64,000 nucleotides of DNA, taken from positions 44,590 to 108,589 of the forward strand of contig NZ_LDPV02000018.1 of NCBI RefSeq assembly GCF_001038425.2. The letters are read 5' to 3'. The DNA is from Ornithinibacillus contaminans (GTDB lineage Bacteria; Bacillota; Bacilli; Bacillales; Amphibacillaceae). Below the pieces are notes generated by a model. It worked only from the letters and a program-made list of their open reading frames with translations, did not search any database and was not told the DNA's origin. This document shows positions 56,356 to 64,000 of the stretch, piece by piece. Made by a program: the position numbers and the translations under genes. Positions within the stretch are counted from its first letter, which is position 1. Every line of letters begins with the position of its first letter.

Positions 56356-56997
56356 TTAATCACCAAATGAAAATATCCCTTCGAACAAGTTTTGAATATG
56401 GTACCAAACCCACTCAAATATGCGGTCTACTTCCTTCAGTTCTCCATTCACTTCTCCTACCGAAGCCATCAGTCCCTCACTATCCAGACCTTTGTCTTCT
56501 ACTAATTGACCATTGATTAACGTCACATTCCCATTGACCGTACCTTCTATTTTTAAGTTTCCATTATGCACAACCAGATCGCCATCGACGGTCACACCTT
56601 CTGGAACGATTACCGTATCACCTTTAATAATTAGATTCTCAGGGTTTGATACGGTTAATTTCGTATCTTGCTCCCATGCGGAGAATAACCCTGTAAACAT
56701 GAAGATGAAAAAGATTGCCGCTGCAGTAAGTGCAGGATGCATTTTAAACCATCGCAAATATCTCATTGCTTTCTTCTCAACTGGTAAATGCTGCATGACC
56801 TTCTTCGCAAAATCATCTGGTGCCTTGACTCTTTCTGTGCTTTGAATTAAGGTAATTGCTCGTTTTAATTCCTGGAGATGTCTTTGGCAATCCAAACAAC
56901 CTTCAAGATGCGTTTTTAAACGAGACTCTTCTTCTCGTGTAATATCGCCATCTAGATGACCATGCATTAACTGCAATGCTTCTTTATTACAATCCAA
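56356..56997 (-). CDS. rsiW: Anti-sigma-W factor RsiW
   Basis: 213 residues. N-terminal zinc-binding anti-sigma domain with the H-x3-C-x2-C motif in HLEGCLDCQRHL, one membrane helix at about residues 88-106 (PALTAAAIFFIFMFTGLF), then an extracytoplasmic part with polymer-forming-like beta strands (NLIIKGDTVIVPEGVTVDGD). It holds SigW inactive until cut by regulated proteolysis under envelope stress. Starts 15 bases after the sigW stop. Confidence 0.94.
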   Translation of the reverse strand: MDCNKEALQLMHGHLDGDITREEESRLKTHLEGCLDCQRHLQELKRAITLIQSTERVKAPDDFAKKVMQHLPVEKKAMRYLRWFKMHPALTAAAIFFIFMFTGLFSAWEQDTKLTVSNPENLIIKGDTVIVPEGVTVDGDLVVHNGNLKIEGTVNGNVTLINGQLVEDKGLDSEGLMASVGEVNGELKEVDRIFEWVWYHIQNLFEGIFSFGD

Positions 56998-57012
56998 CTG
57001 GATTCACTCCTT

Positions 57013-57576
57013 TTACACATGACGAAGCTTTTTACGCAAAGCTTCCCTACCGCGGTGAATTCTTGTTTTTACCGTCCCAAGTGGGATATCTAATATATCA
57101 CTTATCTCCTGAAGAGAAAAGTCTTCTAAATAACGCAGCATAATGATACTACGATATTTTGGTGGAAGCTGTGCGATTTGCTGTTGAATATAGGACTGTA
57201 GCTCAATCCCTTCCACTTCATCCTCTGGAAGCTTTTCATCTGCAGCTAATTGTGAATACATGTCTAGCCCATCGGTACCTTTTACCTCAGCATCGAGATA
57301 ATAGTCCGGTTTACGTTTACGCAGTCGGTCAATCGTCAAATTCGTCGCAATCCGATACAACCAGGTTGAAAACTTTCTGTGTTCATCATAGGAGTGGATA
57401 TTGACATACGCACGGATAAATGCCTCCTGTGCAATATCCTCTGCTTCATGCACATTCCCCAGCATTCGTAGGCAATGTTGAAAAATCCTATCCTGATAAA
57501 ACATTACCACATCTTCAAATGCAGCCTGATCCCCTTTTTTAACCTGTTTAATTTTCTCTCTTATTAATTCCATCAC
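57013..57576 (-). CDS. sigW: ECF RNA polymerase sigma factor SigW
   Basis: 187 residues. Region 2 (VMFYQDRIFQHCLRMLGNVH, EDIAQEAFIRAYVNIHSYDE, FSTWLYRIATNLTIDRLRKR) and region 4 (LPPKYRSIIMLRYLEDFSLQ, ISDILDIPLGTVKTRIHRGR). Directs the response to wall-active antibiotics and alkaline stress. The upstream sigma-W-type promoter indicates autoregulation. Confidence 0.97.
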   Translation of the reverse strand: MMELIREKIKQVKKGDQAAFEDVVMFYQDRIFQHCLRMLGNVHEAEDIAQEAFIRAYVNIHSYDEHRKFSTWLYRIATNLTIDRLRKRKPDYYLDAEVKGTDGLDMYSQLAADEKLPEDEVEGIELQSYIQQQIAQLPPKYRSIIMLRYLEDFSLQEISDILDIPLGTVKTRIHRGREALRKKLRHV

Positions 57577-57607
57577 ATGTACCTCCGCCTGATGCGGTAT
57601 TTAACCT

Positions 57608-57632
57608 TACGATTTAGTGAGAAAAAGGTTTC
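57608..57632 (-). promoter_or_regulatory. Sigma-W promoter of sigW-rsiW
   Basis: GAAAC (57632-57628) and CGTA (57611-57608) on the minus strand are spaced 16 bases apart, matching the TGAAAC-N16-CGTA sigma-W consensus except for the first base (C for T). It lies 32 bases upstream of the sigW start. Confidence 0.9.
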
Positions 57633-57806
57633 GTTTTTTTCTAGAAAAATTTTTAAAATATATGGTTACTCATAAATAGAAACATTTTCCATTCCATTAT
57701 AACGTATTTTCTCGTAAAAAATATCGATTTTTCTAAATTTACAGTTGCAATGCAACAATTTATTCGGGTAATATAGTTTAGTGTATAGAAATAGGGGGAA
57801 TATATA

Positions 57807-57965
57807 ATGGATAAGCATTTACTGCAAAAAATAGAACAGTGCCGAAAAGAACTGATTGCACTAAGTGTATCGCACCATTTGACGTCAGATGTCATGGTGG
57901 AAGCTAGCAGGAAATTGGATAAACTGCTTAACGAATATCGCGTCCGTAACATTACCAATAATTAA
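57807..57965 (+). CDS. Spo0E-like sporulation phosphatase
   Basis: 52 residues, below usual ORF cut-offs. Sequence MDKHLLQKIEQCRKELIALS then ASRKLDKLLNEYRVRN carries the family signature S-x-x-L-D-x-L-L/I-x-x-Y. Spo0E-type proteins dephosphorylate Spo0A~P and delay sporulation. AGGGGGAATATATA precedes the ATG. It lies between divergent sigW and convergent rocF, as in other Bacillaceae. Confidence 0.8.
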   Translation: MDKHLLQKIEQCRKELIALSVSHHLTSDVMVEASRKLDKLLNEYRVRNITNN

Positions 57966-57971
57966 AGAAAG

Positions 57972-58002
57972 AAAAGACATCAATATAAAATTAATGCCTT
58001 TT
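57972..58002. terminator. Bidirectional terminator
   Basis: Stem AAAAGACAT with ATGCCTTTT between the Spo0E-like gene and rocF, with a T-run after it on the plus strand. Confidence 0.6.
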
Positions 58003-58015
58003 CGTTTTTATAGGC

Positions 58016-58912
58016 TTATTTCAGCTTTTCACCAAATAACGAGCCCATTAATCCAACAGCTAATGTAGCTGTTTTATTTTTTTCATCAAGAATTGGATTT
58101 ACTTCTACAACTTCTAATGAAGTGATTAATTCAGATTCGGCTAGCATTTCCATTGCTAAATGACTTTCTCGATATGTCATTCCACCTAACACTGGAGTCC
58201 CAACACCAGGTGCCTCACTAGGATCCAATCCATCAAGGTCAAGGCTGAGATGTACTCCATCCGTTCTTTCTTTTAAATAGGAAATCGTTTCTTCCATCAC
58301 AGCAGACATGCCCATGCGATCGATTTCATGCATGGTATACACTTTAATTCCTTTTTCGCGAATTAATTCCCGCTCACCCGGATCTAAGGAACGCGCACCA
58401 ACAATGACAATGTTCTCAGGCTTAATTTTTGGTGCATAGCCAAATAGATTGGTTAGTTTTTCGTGACCAATACCAAGACTTGCCGCTAGTGGCATGCCAT
58501 GAATATTACCAGATGGCGAGGTCTCACTAGTATTTAAATCACCGTGTGCGTCATACCAAATAACCCCGAGATTTGTATAGTGTTTCGCGATTCCCGCTAA
58601 ACTACCAATTGCAATACTGTGGTCTCCACCTAAAATTACTGGAAATTGATCCTTTTGTATTTCATCATCGACCATCTGTGCTAATTTTTCGTTAGCTTCT
58701 ATTACTTGTTCTACGTTTTTTAGTTTACTTTGATCGTCTACTTGCGCAGGACGATTAATTGGGATATCCCCTAAATCATGTACGTTATATGTTAGGCTTT
58801 CTAATTTTTCGATAGCGCCAGCATACCGGAGTGCACTTGGCCCCATGTCTACTCCTCGACGGCTTTGGCCGAGATCCATTGGGACACCTATTAAAGAAAT
58901 ATTGCGTTTCAT
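58016..58912 (-). CDS. rocF: Arginase RocF
   Basis: 298 residues. Manganese-site motifs GGDHSIAIGS, WYDAHGDLNT, and LSLDLDGLDPSEAPGVGTPV are all intact, as is the SLEVVEVNP end. Converts arginine to ornithine and urea in the arginine-catabolic route. GGAGGTGGCAGTAAA precedes the ATG. Stands alone, as in Bacillus next to sigW. Confidence 0.97.
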   Translation of the reverse strand: MKRNISLIGVPMDLGQSRRGVDMGPSALRYAGAIEKLESLTYNVHDLGDIPINRPAQVDDQSKLKNVEQVIEANEKLAQMVDDEIQKDQFPVILGGDHSIAIGSLAGIAKHYTNLGVIWYDAHGDLNTSETSPSGNIHGMPLAASLGIGHEKLTNLFGYAPKIKPENIVIVGARSLDPGERELIREKGIKVYTMHEIDRMGMSAVMEETISYLKERTDGVHLSLDLDGLDPSEAPGVGTPVLGGMTYRESHLAMEMLAESELITSLEVVEVNPILDEKNKTATLAVGLMGSLFGEKLK

Positions 58913-59093
58913 TTTACTGCCACCTCCAAGTTTATTTTACTTAAAATAGTTGAACGACTCAACTCGACATTTTTTTGAATATTTATACATGTGAAAAATG
59001 GAATTAAGAAGCTTTTTACCCGCTTCGGGAATAGACTTCACTGATTTAGCGTTCTATTCATTTCATGGTGTATGCATCTACACATAAAAAAAT

Positions 59094-59119
59094 AGGTATC
59101 GTCATCCTGGACGATACCT
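59094..59119 (-). terminator. Terminator of the mevalonate operon
   Basis: Perfect stem AGGTATCGTC with GACGATACCT, followed on the minus strand by ATTTTTTTATG. Confidence 0.9.
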
Positions 59120-59129
59120 GCTTTCTACT

Positions 59130-60239
59130 CTATATGGCTTTTGCTCCATTAGGGTATGGAAGTAGATCTAACGGGATGATTCCTTGTTGGCGCCATGCTT
59201 CTGCTAATTTCTTGGCACTTTCTGCTGAAGGCATAAAAGCAATGCCACAGTCTCCGCCGCCGGCTCCTGATTGTTTGGCTGCTCCACCAAATTCTTCAGC
59301 TAAATCACATAATGTTTTAATAACGGTTGTTTCTAGTTCCGTGTGCGCTTCTTTTCCAACCGTTACTAATGCTGCTCTATTTTGTTTGATACCTTGCTTA
59401 ATTGCCGTAAAATCATTATTTTCTAAACCGTTTAGAAACATCATCACAGCCGCTTCACTAGACTGCAGAAATGCCTGATAGGCTGTTGGTTTACTCGTTC
59501 GCAAGCGTAAAATACGCTCTACCAAATTACCGGTTGAGGCCGGACTACCTGTCCACCCGATACAGAGGTGTACATCTTCTGATAACGCAATCGGTTTTAC
59601 TTGATAATAAGGCCAATCCATATGTAGTAATTCCATAATGGAATTCGCTTGCTTATATTGCGTTCGTAGCCATTCTGCCTGGAATGAGGCATAATTTAAG
59701 ATTCCACCAAAGGTTGAGGCAGCAACATCTGCACCCGACCCATTTCCCTGTGCCTTCACATGGGAAATAGCAGCTAGCTGAAATACTAGTGACGGATCTG
59801 GCTTATCATATAGATGGTGCTGTAGAATAGCGGTGATAACTCCGACTACTACAGCCGCACTGGAACCAAGTCCGTATTTTTTGCCTGTTCCTTTATCATC
59901 TAAGTCACTGTTTACCTGCATCGAAAAGTGTGTTAACGGAATAGCATTTTCCTCTAGGTACATACACGCTACTGTCATGGCTTCCTGAACAAAATTCACC
60001 CGATTATCAGCAGAACGGATCGTTACTTGATTTTCTTCAAAGTCCCACTGTAAATCTGTCAGTTGAAATTTCTCCAAGGAAATGAGATTCCGCTCGCTTT
60101 TAGCAATTGTCACCTCAATAAATCGGTTAACGGCCATAACAGCTAAATTATGATGTGGTTCTAGGACAGCAAACTCCCCAGCAATCATCAGCTTACCTGG
60201 AACCTGAATGGTCAGCATGGAATTAGACAATCGTCTCAT
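59130..60239 (-). CDS. mvaK2: Phosphomevalonate kinase MvaK2
   Basis: 369 residues of the GHMP kinase superfamily. N-terminal IQVPGKLMIAGEFAVLEP, ATP-loop KKYGLGSSAAVVVGVI, and C-terminal GGAAKQSGAGGGDCGIAFM. Forms mevalonate diphosphate from mevalonate-5-phosphate. The start overlaps the mvaD end by 17 bases; AGGGG abuts the first ATG, so a slightly later start is possible. Last gene of the operon. Confidence 0.93.
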   Translation of the reverse strand: MRRLSNSMLTIQVPGKLMIAGEFAVLEPHHNLAVMAVNRFIEVTIAKSERNLISLEKFQLTDLQWDFEENQVTIRSADNRVNFVQEAMTVACMYLEENAIPLTHFSMQVNSDLDDKGTGKKYGLGSSAAVVVGVITAILQHHLYDKPDPSLVFQLAAISHVKAQGNGSGADVAASTFGGILNYASFQAEWLRTQYKQANSIMELLHMDWPYYQVKPIALSEDVHLCIGWTGSPASTGNLVERILRLRTSKPTAYQAFLQSSEAAVMMFLNGLENNDFTAIKQGIKQNRAALVTVGKEAHTELETTVIKTLCDLAEEFGGAAKQSGAGGGDCGIAFMPSAESAKKLAEAWRQQGIIPLDLLPYPNGAKAI

Positions 60240-61221
60240 CCCCTAAATAGGTTATCCCCTGTCCAACGCGACTTAATTTCACATCGGTTACACCTGGAAC
60301 TTCCCGTAGTGTCGTTTGTACTAGCTGCTCGTGTTCTGGCAAATATAAGACTTTTACATTTGGGCCAGCATCAATAGTGAAGTATGCTGGTATTCCCTGT
60401 TCTCGTAATTGCTGGACGGTTTGCATGACAGTAACAGTGGTATCCAACCAATACGTAAATGGCGGGCTAGCACCTAGTGTTGTTGCATGCATTTTTAAAC
60501 AATTGGCCTCTGCAATTGCACCAACCTGTTCGATATCTCGATTAGCAATCCCTTGTTTGATCGCTTCCAGATCACTTGGTATGCTTTCAATCCAGCCATT
60601 AAAAAATGGTGATGTTTCAACCGTTCTTCGCATTCCTGCTCTACTGGAAACCTTTTTCATTTTCGACGATAAAACAACTGCTGCTACACGAATATCCCAA
60701 TGGTCCTTAGGCGCTATTTGGATGGCAAATGAATCTGAACCATCCTCCTTCTCCCCTTTTTCCCATTCAGCAAAGCCTCCGAATATCGAACGACAAGCAG
60801 ATCCTGAGCCTTGACGAGTCAATCGTGATAATTCAGAATCAGATAAATCCAGCCCGATTGCACGACTGGATGCAGCAGCAAGTGCAGCAAAGCCTGAGGC
60901 AGATGATGCAAAGCCAGCAGCTGTTGGCACTGCGTTTATCGAACGAACCTGGGCATGAATAGGTTTTCCAGCAAGCTGACGGACTAAATCTAAGAATTGA
61001 GTGACACGATGATACTGTTCTCCCTCTACTACCTCATCATTTAAATAGAACGTATCATGCGTAAGACCTTCATCGAACGAAACATTTGTTGTTGTATAAA
61101 ACCCATCTAATGTAACAGATAGACTATTATTTGTTGGTAAAATTAATGACTCATTTCGCTTACCCCAATACTTAATTAGGGCAATATTCGTATGTGCTTT
61201 CGCTTTCGCTGTCGCTTTCAT
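60223..61221 (-). CDS. mvaD: Mevalonate diphosphate decarboxylase MvaD
   Basis: 332 residues from the ATG at 61221, which has AAAAGGGGAACAGG upstream; the frame runs 21 codons longer. Motifs AKAHTNIALIKYWGKRNESL, VPTAAGFASSASGFAALAAA, and GSACRSIFGGFAEW are diagnostic. It makes isopentenyl diphosphate, releasing CO2. Between mvaK1 and mvaK2. Confidence 0.96.
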   Translation of the reverse strand: MKATAKAKAHTNIALIKYWGKRNESLILPTNNSLSVTLDGFYTTTNVSFDEGLTHDTFYLNDEVVEGEQYHRVTQFLDLVRQLAGKPIHAQVRSINAVPTAAGFASSASGFAALAAASSRAIGLDLSDSELSRLTRQGSGSACRSIFGGFAEWEKGEKEDGSDSFAIQIAPKDHWDIRVAAVVLSSKMKKVSSRAGMRRTVETSPFFNGWIESIPSDLEAIKQGIANRDIEQVGAIAEANCLKMHATTLGASPPFTYWLDTTVTVMQTVQQLREQGIPAYFTIDAGPNVKVLYLPEHEQLVQTTLREVPGVTDVKLSRVGQGITYLGDETIV

Positions 61222-61253
61222 TCCTGTTCCCCTTTTTGCGATGCCGTTTTTCT

Positions 61254-62234
61254 TTAATCCTGTTTTCTCAATACAAACGGCCAAACAGCATGCGCACCAA
61301 ACTCTTTTAGCTTCTCTGCTAACTGACTTGAGTGAAGTTCATTCTTTGCTAGGGCAATGATACAACCACCATTTCCACCGCCTGTTAGCTTGGCACCTAA
61401 GGCACCTTCTTTTCGGGCAAAATTAATTAATCGGTCTAACCCGTCATCACTTACACCAAGTGCCGATAATTCCTTTTGTGCCTCATTAAGCATTTGACCC
61501 AAGAGATTCTTGCCTGCCTTTTCTAATGCATGTTTGGCAAGATGCGTAAGCTCACCAATCCGCTCCATTTTCGAATGGATTTTTTTCGGTGCTTTTTTCA
61601 GTAAGTGTGCAACAGATTCCACCGCTGAACGAGTATCACCAATACGACCTGAATCAGCCACAATAAAATGAAAATCTTCATTCGGTCGGATGTAGCTAAT
61701 CGCTTGCTCTTTTTCAAACCAAACCGGTGATTCTGAAGTAATGGTTAGTGTATCAATTCCACTCGGTGAACCATGGGCAAACTTCTCCGCTATATTAGCA
61801 AATTGCAATAACTCTTGTTCTGTATAGTCTACTTGTGCATAGGAAAATAGTGATCGGATAATGGCGATCGCTACTGACGCACTAGAACCTAACCCTTTTC
61901 CTGGTGGGATAGAAGAAGTCACGCGAATAAGCATATCTCGCTTTGGTAGTCCTAAATACTGTAATGTGGCATGAATACTATTCACAATTCCTTCTAATGC
62001 AAGTGGTGCTGAGTCCATTGGCCCTTGATAAAAGGTACTATCAAAGGTAATCGAACCTGGCTTATGCTCGATTACTGACTCGACACCTACTAACGGAAAA
62101 GGGATTGCAATTGCAGGTTGTCCGTGTACAACTGCATGCTCGCCAATTAAGATTAATTTGCTATGGGCAATACCTATTCCATTTTTTTCTGCTGTTATTA
62201 ATTTATCGGTTATTGTTACTTTTTCTGCACTCAT
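61254..62234 (-). CDS. mvaK1: Mevalonate kinase MvaK1
   Basis: 326 residues, GHMP kinase. Motifs AHSKLILIGEHAVVHGQPAI, SSIPPGKGLGSSASVAIAII, SPSGIDTLTITSESP, and KLTGGGNGGCIIAL. Phosphorylates mevalonate. Start overlaps the mvaA stop by 4 bases (ATGA). Confidence 0.95.
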   Translation of the reverse strand: MSAEKVTITDKLITAEKNGIGIAHSKLILIGEHAVVHGQPAIAIPFPLVGVESVIEHKPGSITFDSTFYQGPMDSAPLALEGIVNSIHATLQYLGLPKRDMLIRVTSSIPPGKGLGSSASVAIAIIRSLFSYAQVDYTEQELLQFANIAEKFAHGSPSGIDTLTITSESPVWFEKEQAISYIRPNEDFHFIVADSGRIGDTRSAVESVAHLLKKAPKKIHSKMERIGELTHLAKHALEKAGKNLLGQMLNEAQKELSALGVSDDGLDRLINFARKEGALGAKLTGGGNGGCIIALAKNELHSSQLAEKLKEFGAHAVWPFVLRKQD

Positions 62235-63520
62235 TTTGTATATTGTTCCACCAGTTCTTTAGCTTTACCTACACGGATCTCTTTTTCGCTTATTAATTTC
62301 TCAGCTATAATATCGATCATCTCCCCAGTTGCGCCTGCAGCTATTGCGACAGAACGGGAATGCAGAGCCATATGCCCCTTTTGTATTCCATCTGTCACTA
62401 ACGCCTTCAATGCACCAAGATTTTGAGCCAAACCTACAGCTACAATCACTTGCGCTAGCTCCGACGCAGATTCTATTGCTAATATTTTATGCGCAATTTG
62501 TGAAATCGGATGAACACGAATCGCACCACCTACCGTCCCAATGGACATTGGCAATTCCAATTCACCAACCAGATTTCCTTCCTTATCTACAGACCATTTC
62601 GTCATTGAGCGATAGCTTCCATAACGGGATGCGTAGGCATGTGCGCCTGCTTCCACAGCACGCCAGTCATTCCCTGTGGCGATTACCACTGGGTCTATCC
62701 CATTCATAATCCCTTTATTATGTGTAACAGCTCGGTAAGGATCTGAATCTGCAAATTCAAATGCATGCACGACACCATCACGAACCGCCTCACCAGAATA
62801 TTCGCCAGTAACTAATAATTCTGGGGGTATAACACATTTTGCTCGTGCAACACATCGATCAGCATAGTTCGATAAGATACGCAAATAAACTTTTCCAGAT
62901 GTAATTTCTTCAATGGTAGGTGCCAATGATTCCACCATCGTATTGATAATGTTGGCACCCATTGCATCACACGTATTAATGTATAAGTGAACCACAAGCA
63001 TTTTTCCGTAATTGGATTCAGGAGAATCATTAAGAATCCGCACATCCAAATCCTTCGCTCCGCCACCTCTTTGAACGATACTTGGGTATGCTTGATTGGC
63101 AGCCTCCATTAGTTCATTCTTCATTTCCAATACTGCTTGTTTTGCAACATCATAATCAGCGCATCCAACAACCTGGATTTGCCCAATCATAACTCTTTCC
63201 GTTGCTTCAGTTGTAAATCCTCCAGCATCACGAACAAGTTTCGCAATATGGCTGGCAGAGGCTACCACAGATGGCTCCTCAACCGCCATTGGTATAATAT
63301 ATTCTTTCCCATTAATTAAGAAGTTCAATCCTAAACCTAAAGGTAGTGGAAATGTTCCCACCACATTCTCAATCATCTTATCTGCAGTTTCGATTGGCAA
63401 TGCTTGTCGCGAAGATAATACCGCTAAGTCATCCTCTGTGAGACCAATTGTCTCATTCAATAACTCTCTTCGTTCTTCTACTGTCTTCTTATAAAATCCA
63501 GGAATCCTAGAAGATTTCAT
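62231..63520 (-). CDS. mvaA: Class II HMG-CoA reductase (mevalonate forming)
   Basis: 429 residues from the ATG at 63520, with AAGGGATGGTTGGT upstream; the frame runs 25 codons longer. Motifs RIPGFYKKTVEERRELL, VENVVGTFPLPLGLGLNFLI, the NAD-site VGCADYDVAKQAV, and CDAMGANIINTM are those of class II enzymes. Catalytic His near HMALHSRSVAIAAGATGEMI. First enzyme of the mevalonate route and first gene of mvaA-mvaK1-mvaD-mvaK2; HMG-CoA synthase is not in this window. Confidence 0.95.
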   Translation of the reverse strand: MKSSRIPGFYKKTVEERRELLNETIGLTEDDLAVLSSRQALPIETADKMIENVVGTFPLPLGLGLNFLINGKEYIIPMAVEEPSVVASASHIAKLVRDAGGFTTEATERVMIGQIQVVGCADYDVAKQAVLEMKNELMEAANQAYPSIVQRGGGAKDLDVRILNDSPESNYGKMLVVHLYINTCDAMGANIINTMVESLAPTIEEITSGKVYLRILSNYADRCVARAKCVIPPELLVTGEYSGEAVRDGVVHAFEFADSDPYRAVTHNKGIMNGIDPVVIATGNDWRAVEAGAHAYASRYGSYRSMTKWSVDKEGNLVGELELPMSIGTVGGAIRVHPISQIAHKILAIESASELAQVIVAVGLAQNLGALKALVTDGIQKGHMALHSRSVAIAAGATGEMIDIIAEKLISEKEIRVGKAKELVEQYTK

Positions 63521-63646
63521 ACCAACCATCCCTTTATAGTATCTATGATTAAACACATTGTTATGAACAAAAAAATGTTCCAATTTCATTGCCAATAAAA
63601 TGAATTACTCTATCTATTATGTTAAAAAAAAGCGCAAAATGCAAAT

Positions 63647-63680
63647 AAAACAAGGTTGCTACGATTAACAACCTTGTTTT
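63647..63680. terminator. Terminator downstream of tRNA-Lys
   Basis: Stem AAAACAAGGTTG with CAACCTTGTTTT between the tRNA and mvaA; T-runs on both sides. Confidence 0.85.
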
Positions 63681-63699
63681 TCATTTGCATCAAATATGA

Positions 63700-63772
63700 T
63701 GAGCCATGAAGGATTCGAACCTTCGACCCTCTGATTAAAAGTCAGATGCTCTACCGACTGAGCTAATGGCTC
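63700..63772 (-). tRNA. tRNA-Lys (anticodon TTT)
   Basis: 73 bases starting GAGCCATTAGCTCAGTCGGT and ending GGTTCGAATCCTTCATGGCTCA on the minus strand. Anticodon loop CTTTTAA with TTT; acceptor, D, anticodon and T arms all pair. The 3 prime CCA is not encoded. Confidence 0.96.
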
Positions 63773-64000
63773 CTATTAAAAATATATTATATTACATAAG
63801 TAGCTTTTAAAATTCAGCTAAGTGATTCACGTAGCATATTCGAAGCTGTCTCGCTCCAAAGTGCTCGTCGCTTCTGCAAACCATTGAAGCAATGCTCCTC
63901 GCAAGCCTGCACATAGTAGTAATTCAAGATGTTGGCGGCTCTCTACCGACTGAGCTAATGGCTCCTATTAAAAATATATTATATTACATAAGTAGCTTTT
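63749..64000. repeat. 60-bp direct repeat covering the 5 prime third of tRNA-Lys and its leader
   Basis: 63749-63808 is repeated exactly at 63941-64000, 192 bases on, reaching the window end. The copied part includes the D-arm half of the tRNA (CTCTACCGACTGAGCTAATG on the plus strand) and 35 bases upstream of it. The second copy lacks the rest of the tRNA. Confidence 0.9.

Noticed and set aside
60377..60814. 145-codon plus-strand ORF inside mvaD
   Set aside because: Antisense shadow; mvaD is confirmed by diagnostic motifs.
63830..63940. Second tRNA gene in the spacer before the window end
   Set aside because: Only the D-arm part of tRNA-Lys is copied; the anticodon and T arms are absent.

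Overview
This is a low-GC Firmicutes chromosome segment, best read as a spore-forming Bacillaceae of the Oceanobacillus/Virgibacillus type. The evidence is sigW-rsiW-cdaA-cdaR-glmM-glmS gene order, a Spo0E-like regulator, a coat-F-like protein, and classic Bacillota RNA regulators (two T-box leaders, SAM-I, ydaO c-di-AMP riboswitch, glmS ribozyme). A complete mevalonate operon (mvaA-mvaK1-mvaD-mvaK2) is present, which is not typical of Bacillus itself. Genus placement is inference.

Layout. 0-9 kb: a MurE paralog with an altered substrate motif, a Cd/Zn efflux operon (cadC-cadA) with two visible operators, a methyltransferase, a coat-F-like protein, and a copper operon (csoR-copA, then copZ). 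9-16.5 kb: a frameshifted YugN-like gene, a C45-type hydrolase, a Doc toxin with a frameshifted AbrB-like antitoxin, a Ktr potassium channel subunit under a ydaO riboswitch, an isochorismatase-fold hydrolase, an MFS transporter behind a canonical T-box, and an APH-family kinase. 16.8-20.4 kb: a three-gene cluster resembling lactococcin-972 bacteriocin loci (secreted peptide, large FtsX-like permease, ABC ATPase). 20.6-24.5 kb: a GNAT enzyme and a type-2-like ileS with its own T-box-like leader. 24.7-30.4 kb: accessory genes (ArsR plus AHSA1, small lipoproteins, AraC plus EamA exporter). 30.5-34.5 kb: SAM-riboswitch operon metN-metI-metQ with an M20 deacylase. 34.7-41.6 kb: a lipoprotein, an ArsR/DUF2087 repressor with three evenly spaced operators and an MFS exporter, DUF4256, a CatE-like dioxygenase, a frameshifted membrane protein, and a secreted-protein/small-membrane-protein pair.

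41.7-48 kb is a mobile island. It holds a group II intron with an LtrA-type maturase, then a two-gene CBASS-like anti-phage operon (CD-NTase plus SLATT two-TM effector). The CD-NTase is split by a 1,406-bp IS3-family element with a 3-bp target duplication; removing the element restores an open 292-codon gene. Short direct repeats flank the operon.

48-58 kb is core: glmS with a self-cleaving glmS ribozyme leader, an S9 peptidase, glmM, cdaR, cdaA, rsiW, sigW (with a visible sigma-W promoter), and a Spo0E-like gene. Together glmS/glmM supply wall precursor, CdaA makes c-di-AMP, and the ktr riboswitch at 13 kb is a c-di-AMP sensor, so this window holds both synthesis and one readout of that messenger. 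58-64 kb: arginase, the mevalonate operon, tRNA-Lys, and a partial duplication of that tRNA reaching the window edge.

Three genes (about 8.97, 10.59 and 40.21 kb) carry single-base frameshifts, so either real decay or assembly errors should be considered. All family assignments come from reading motifs; no searches were run.
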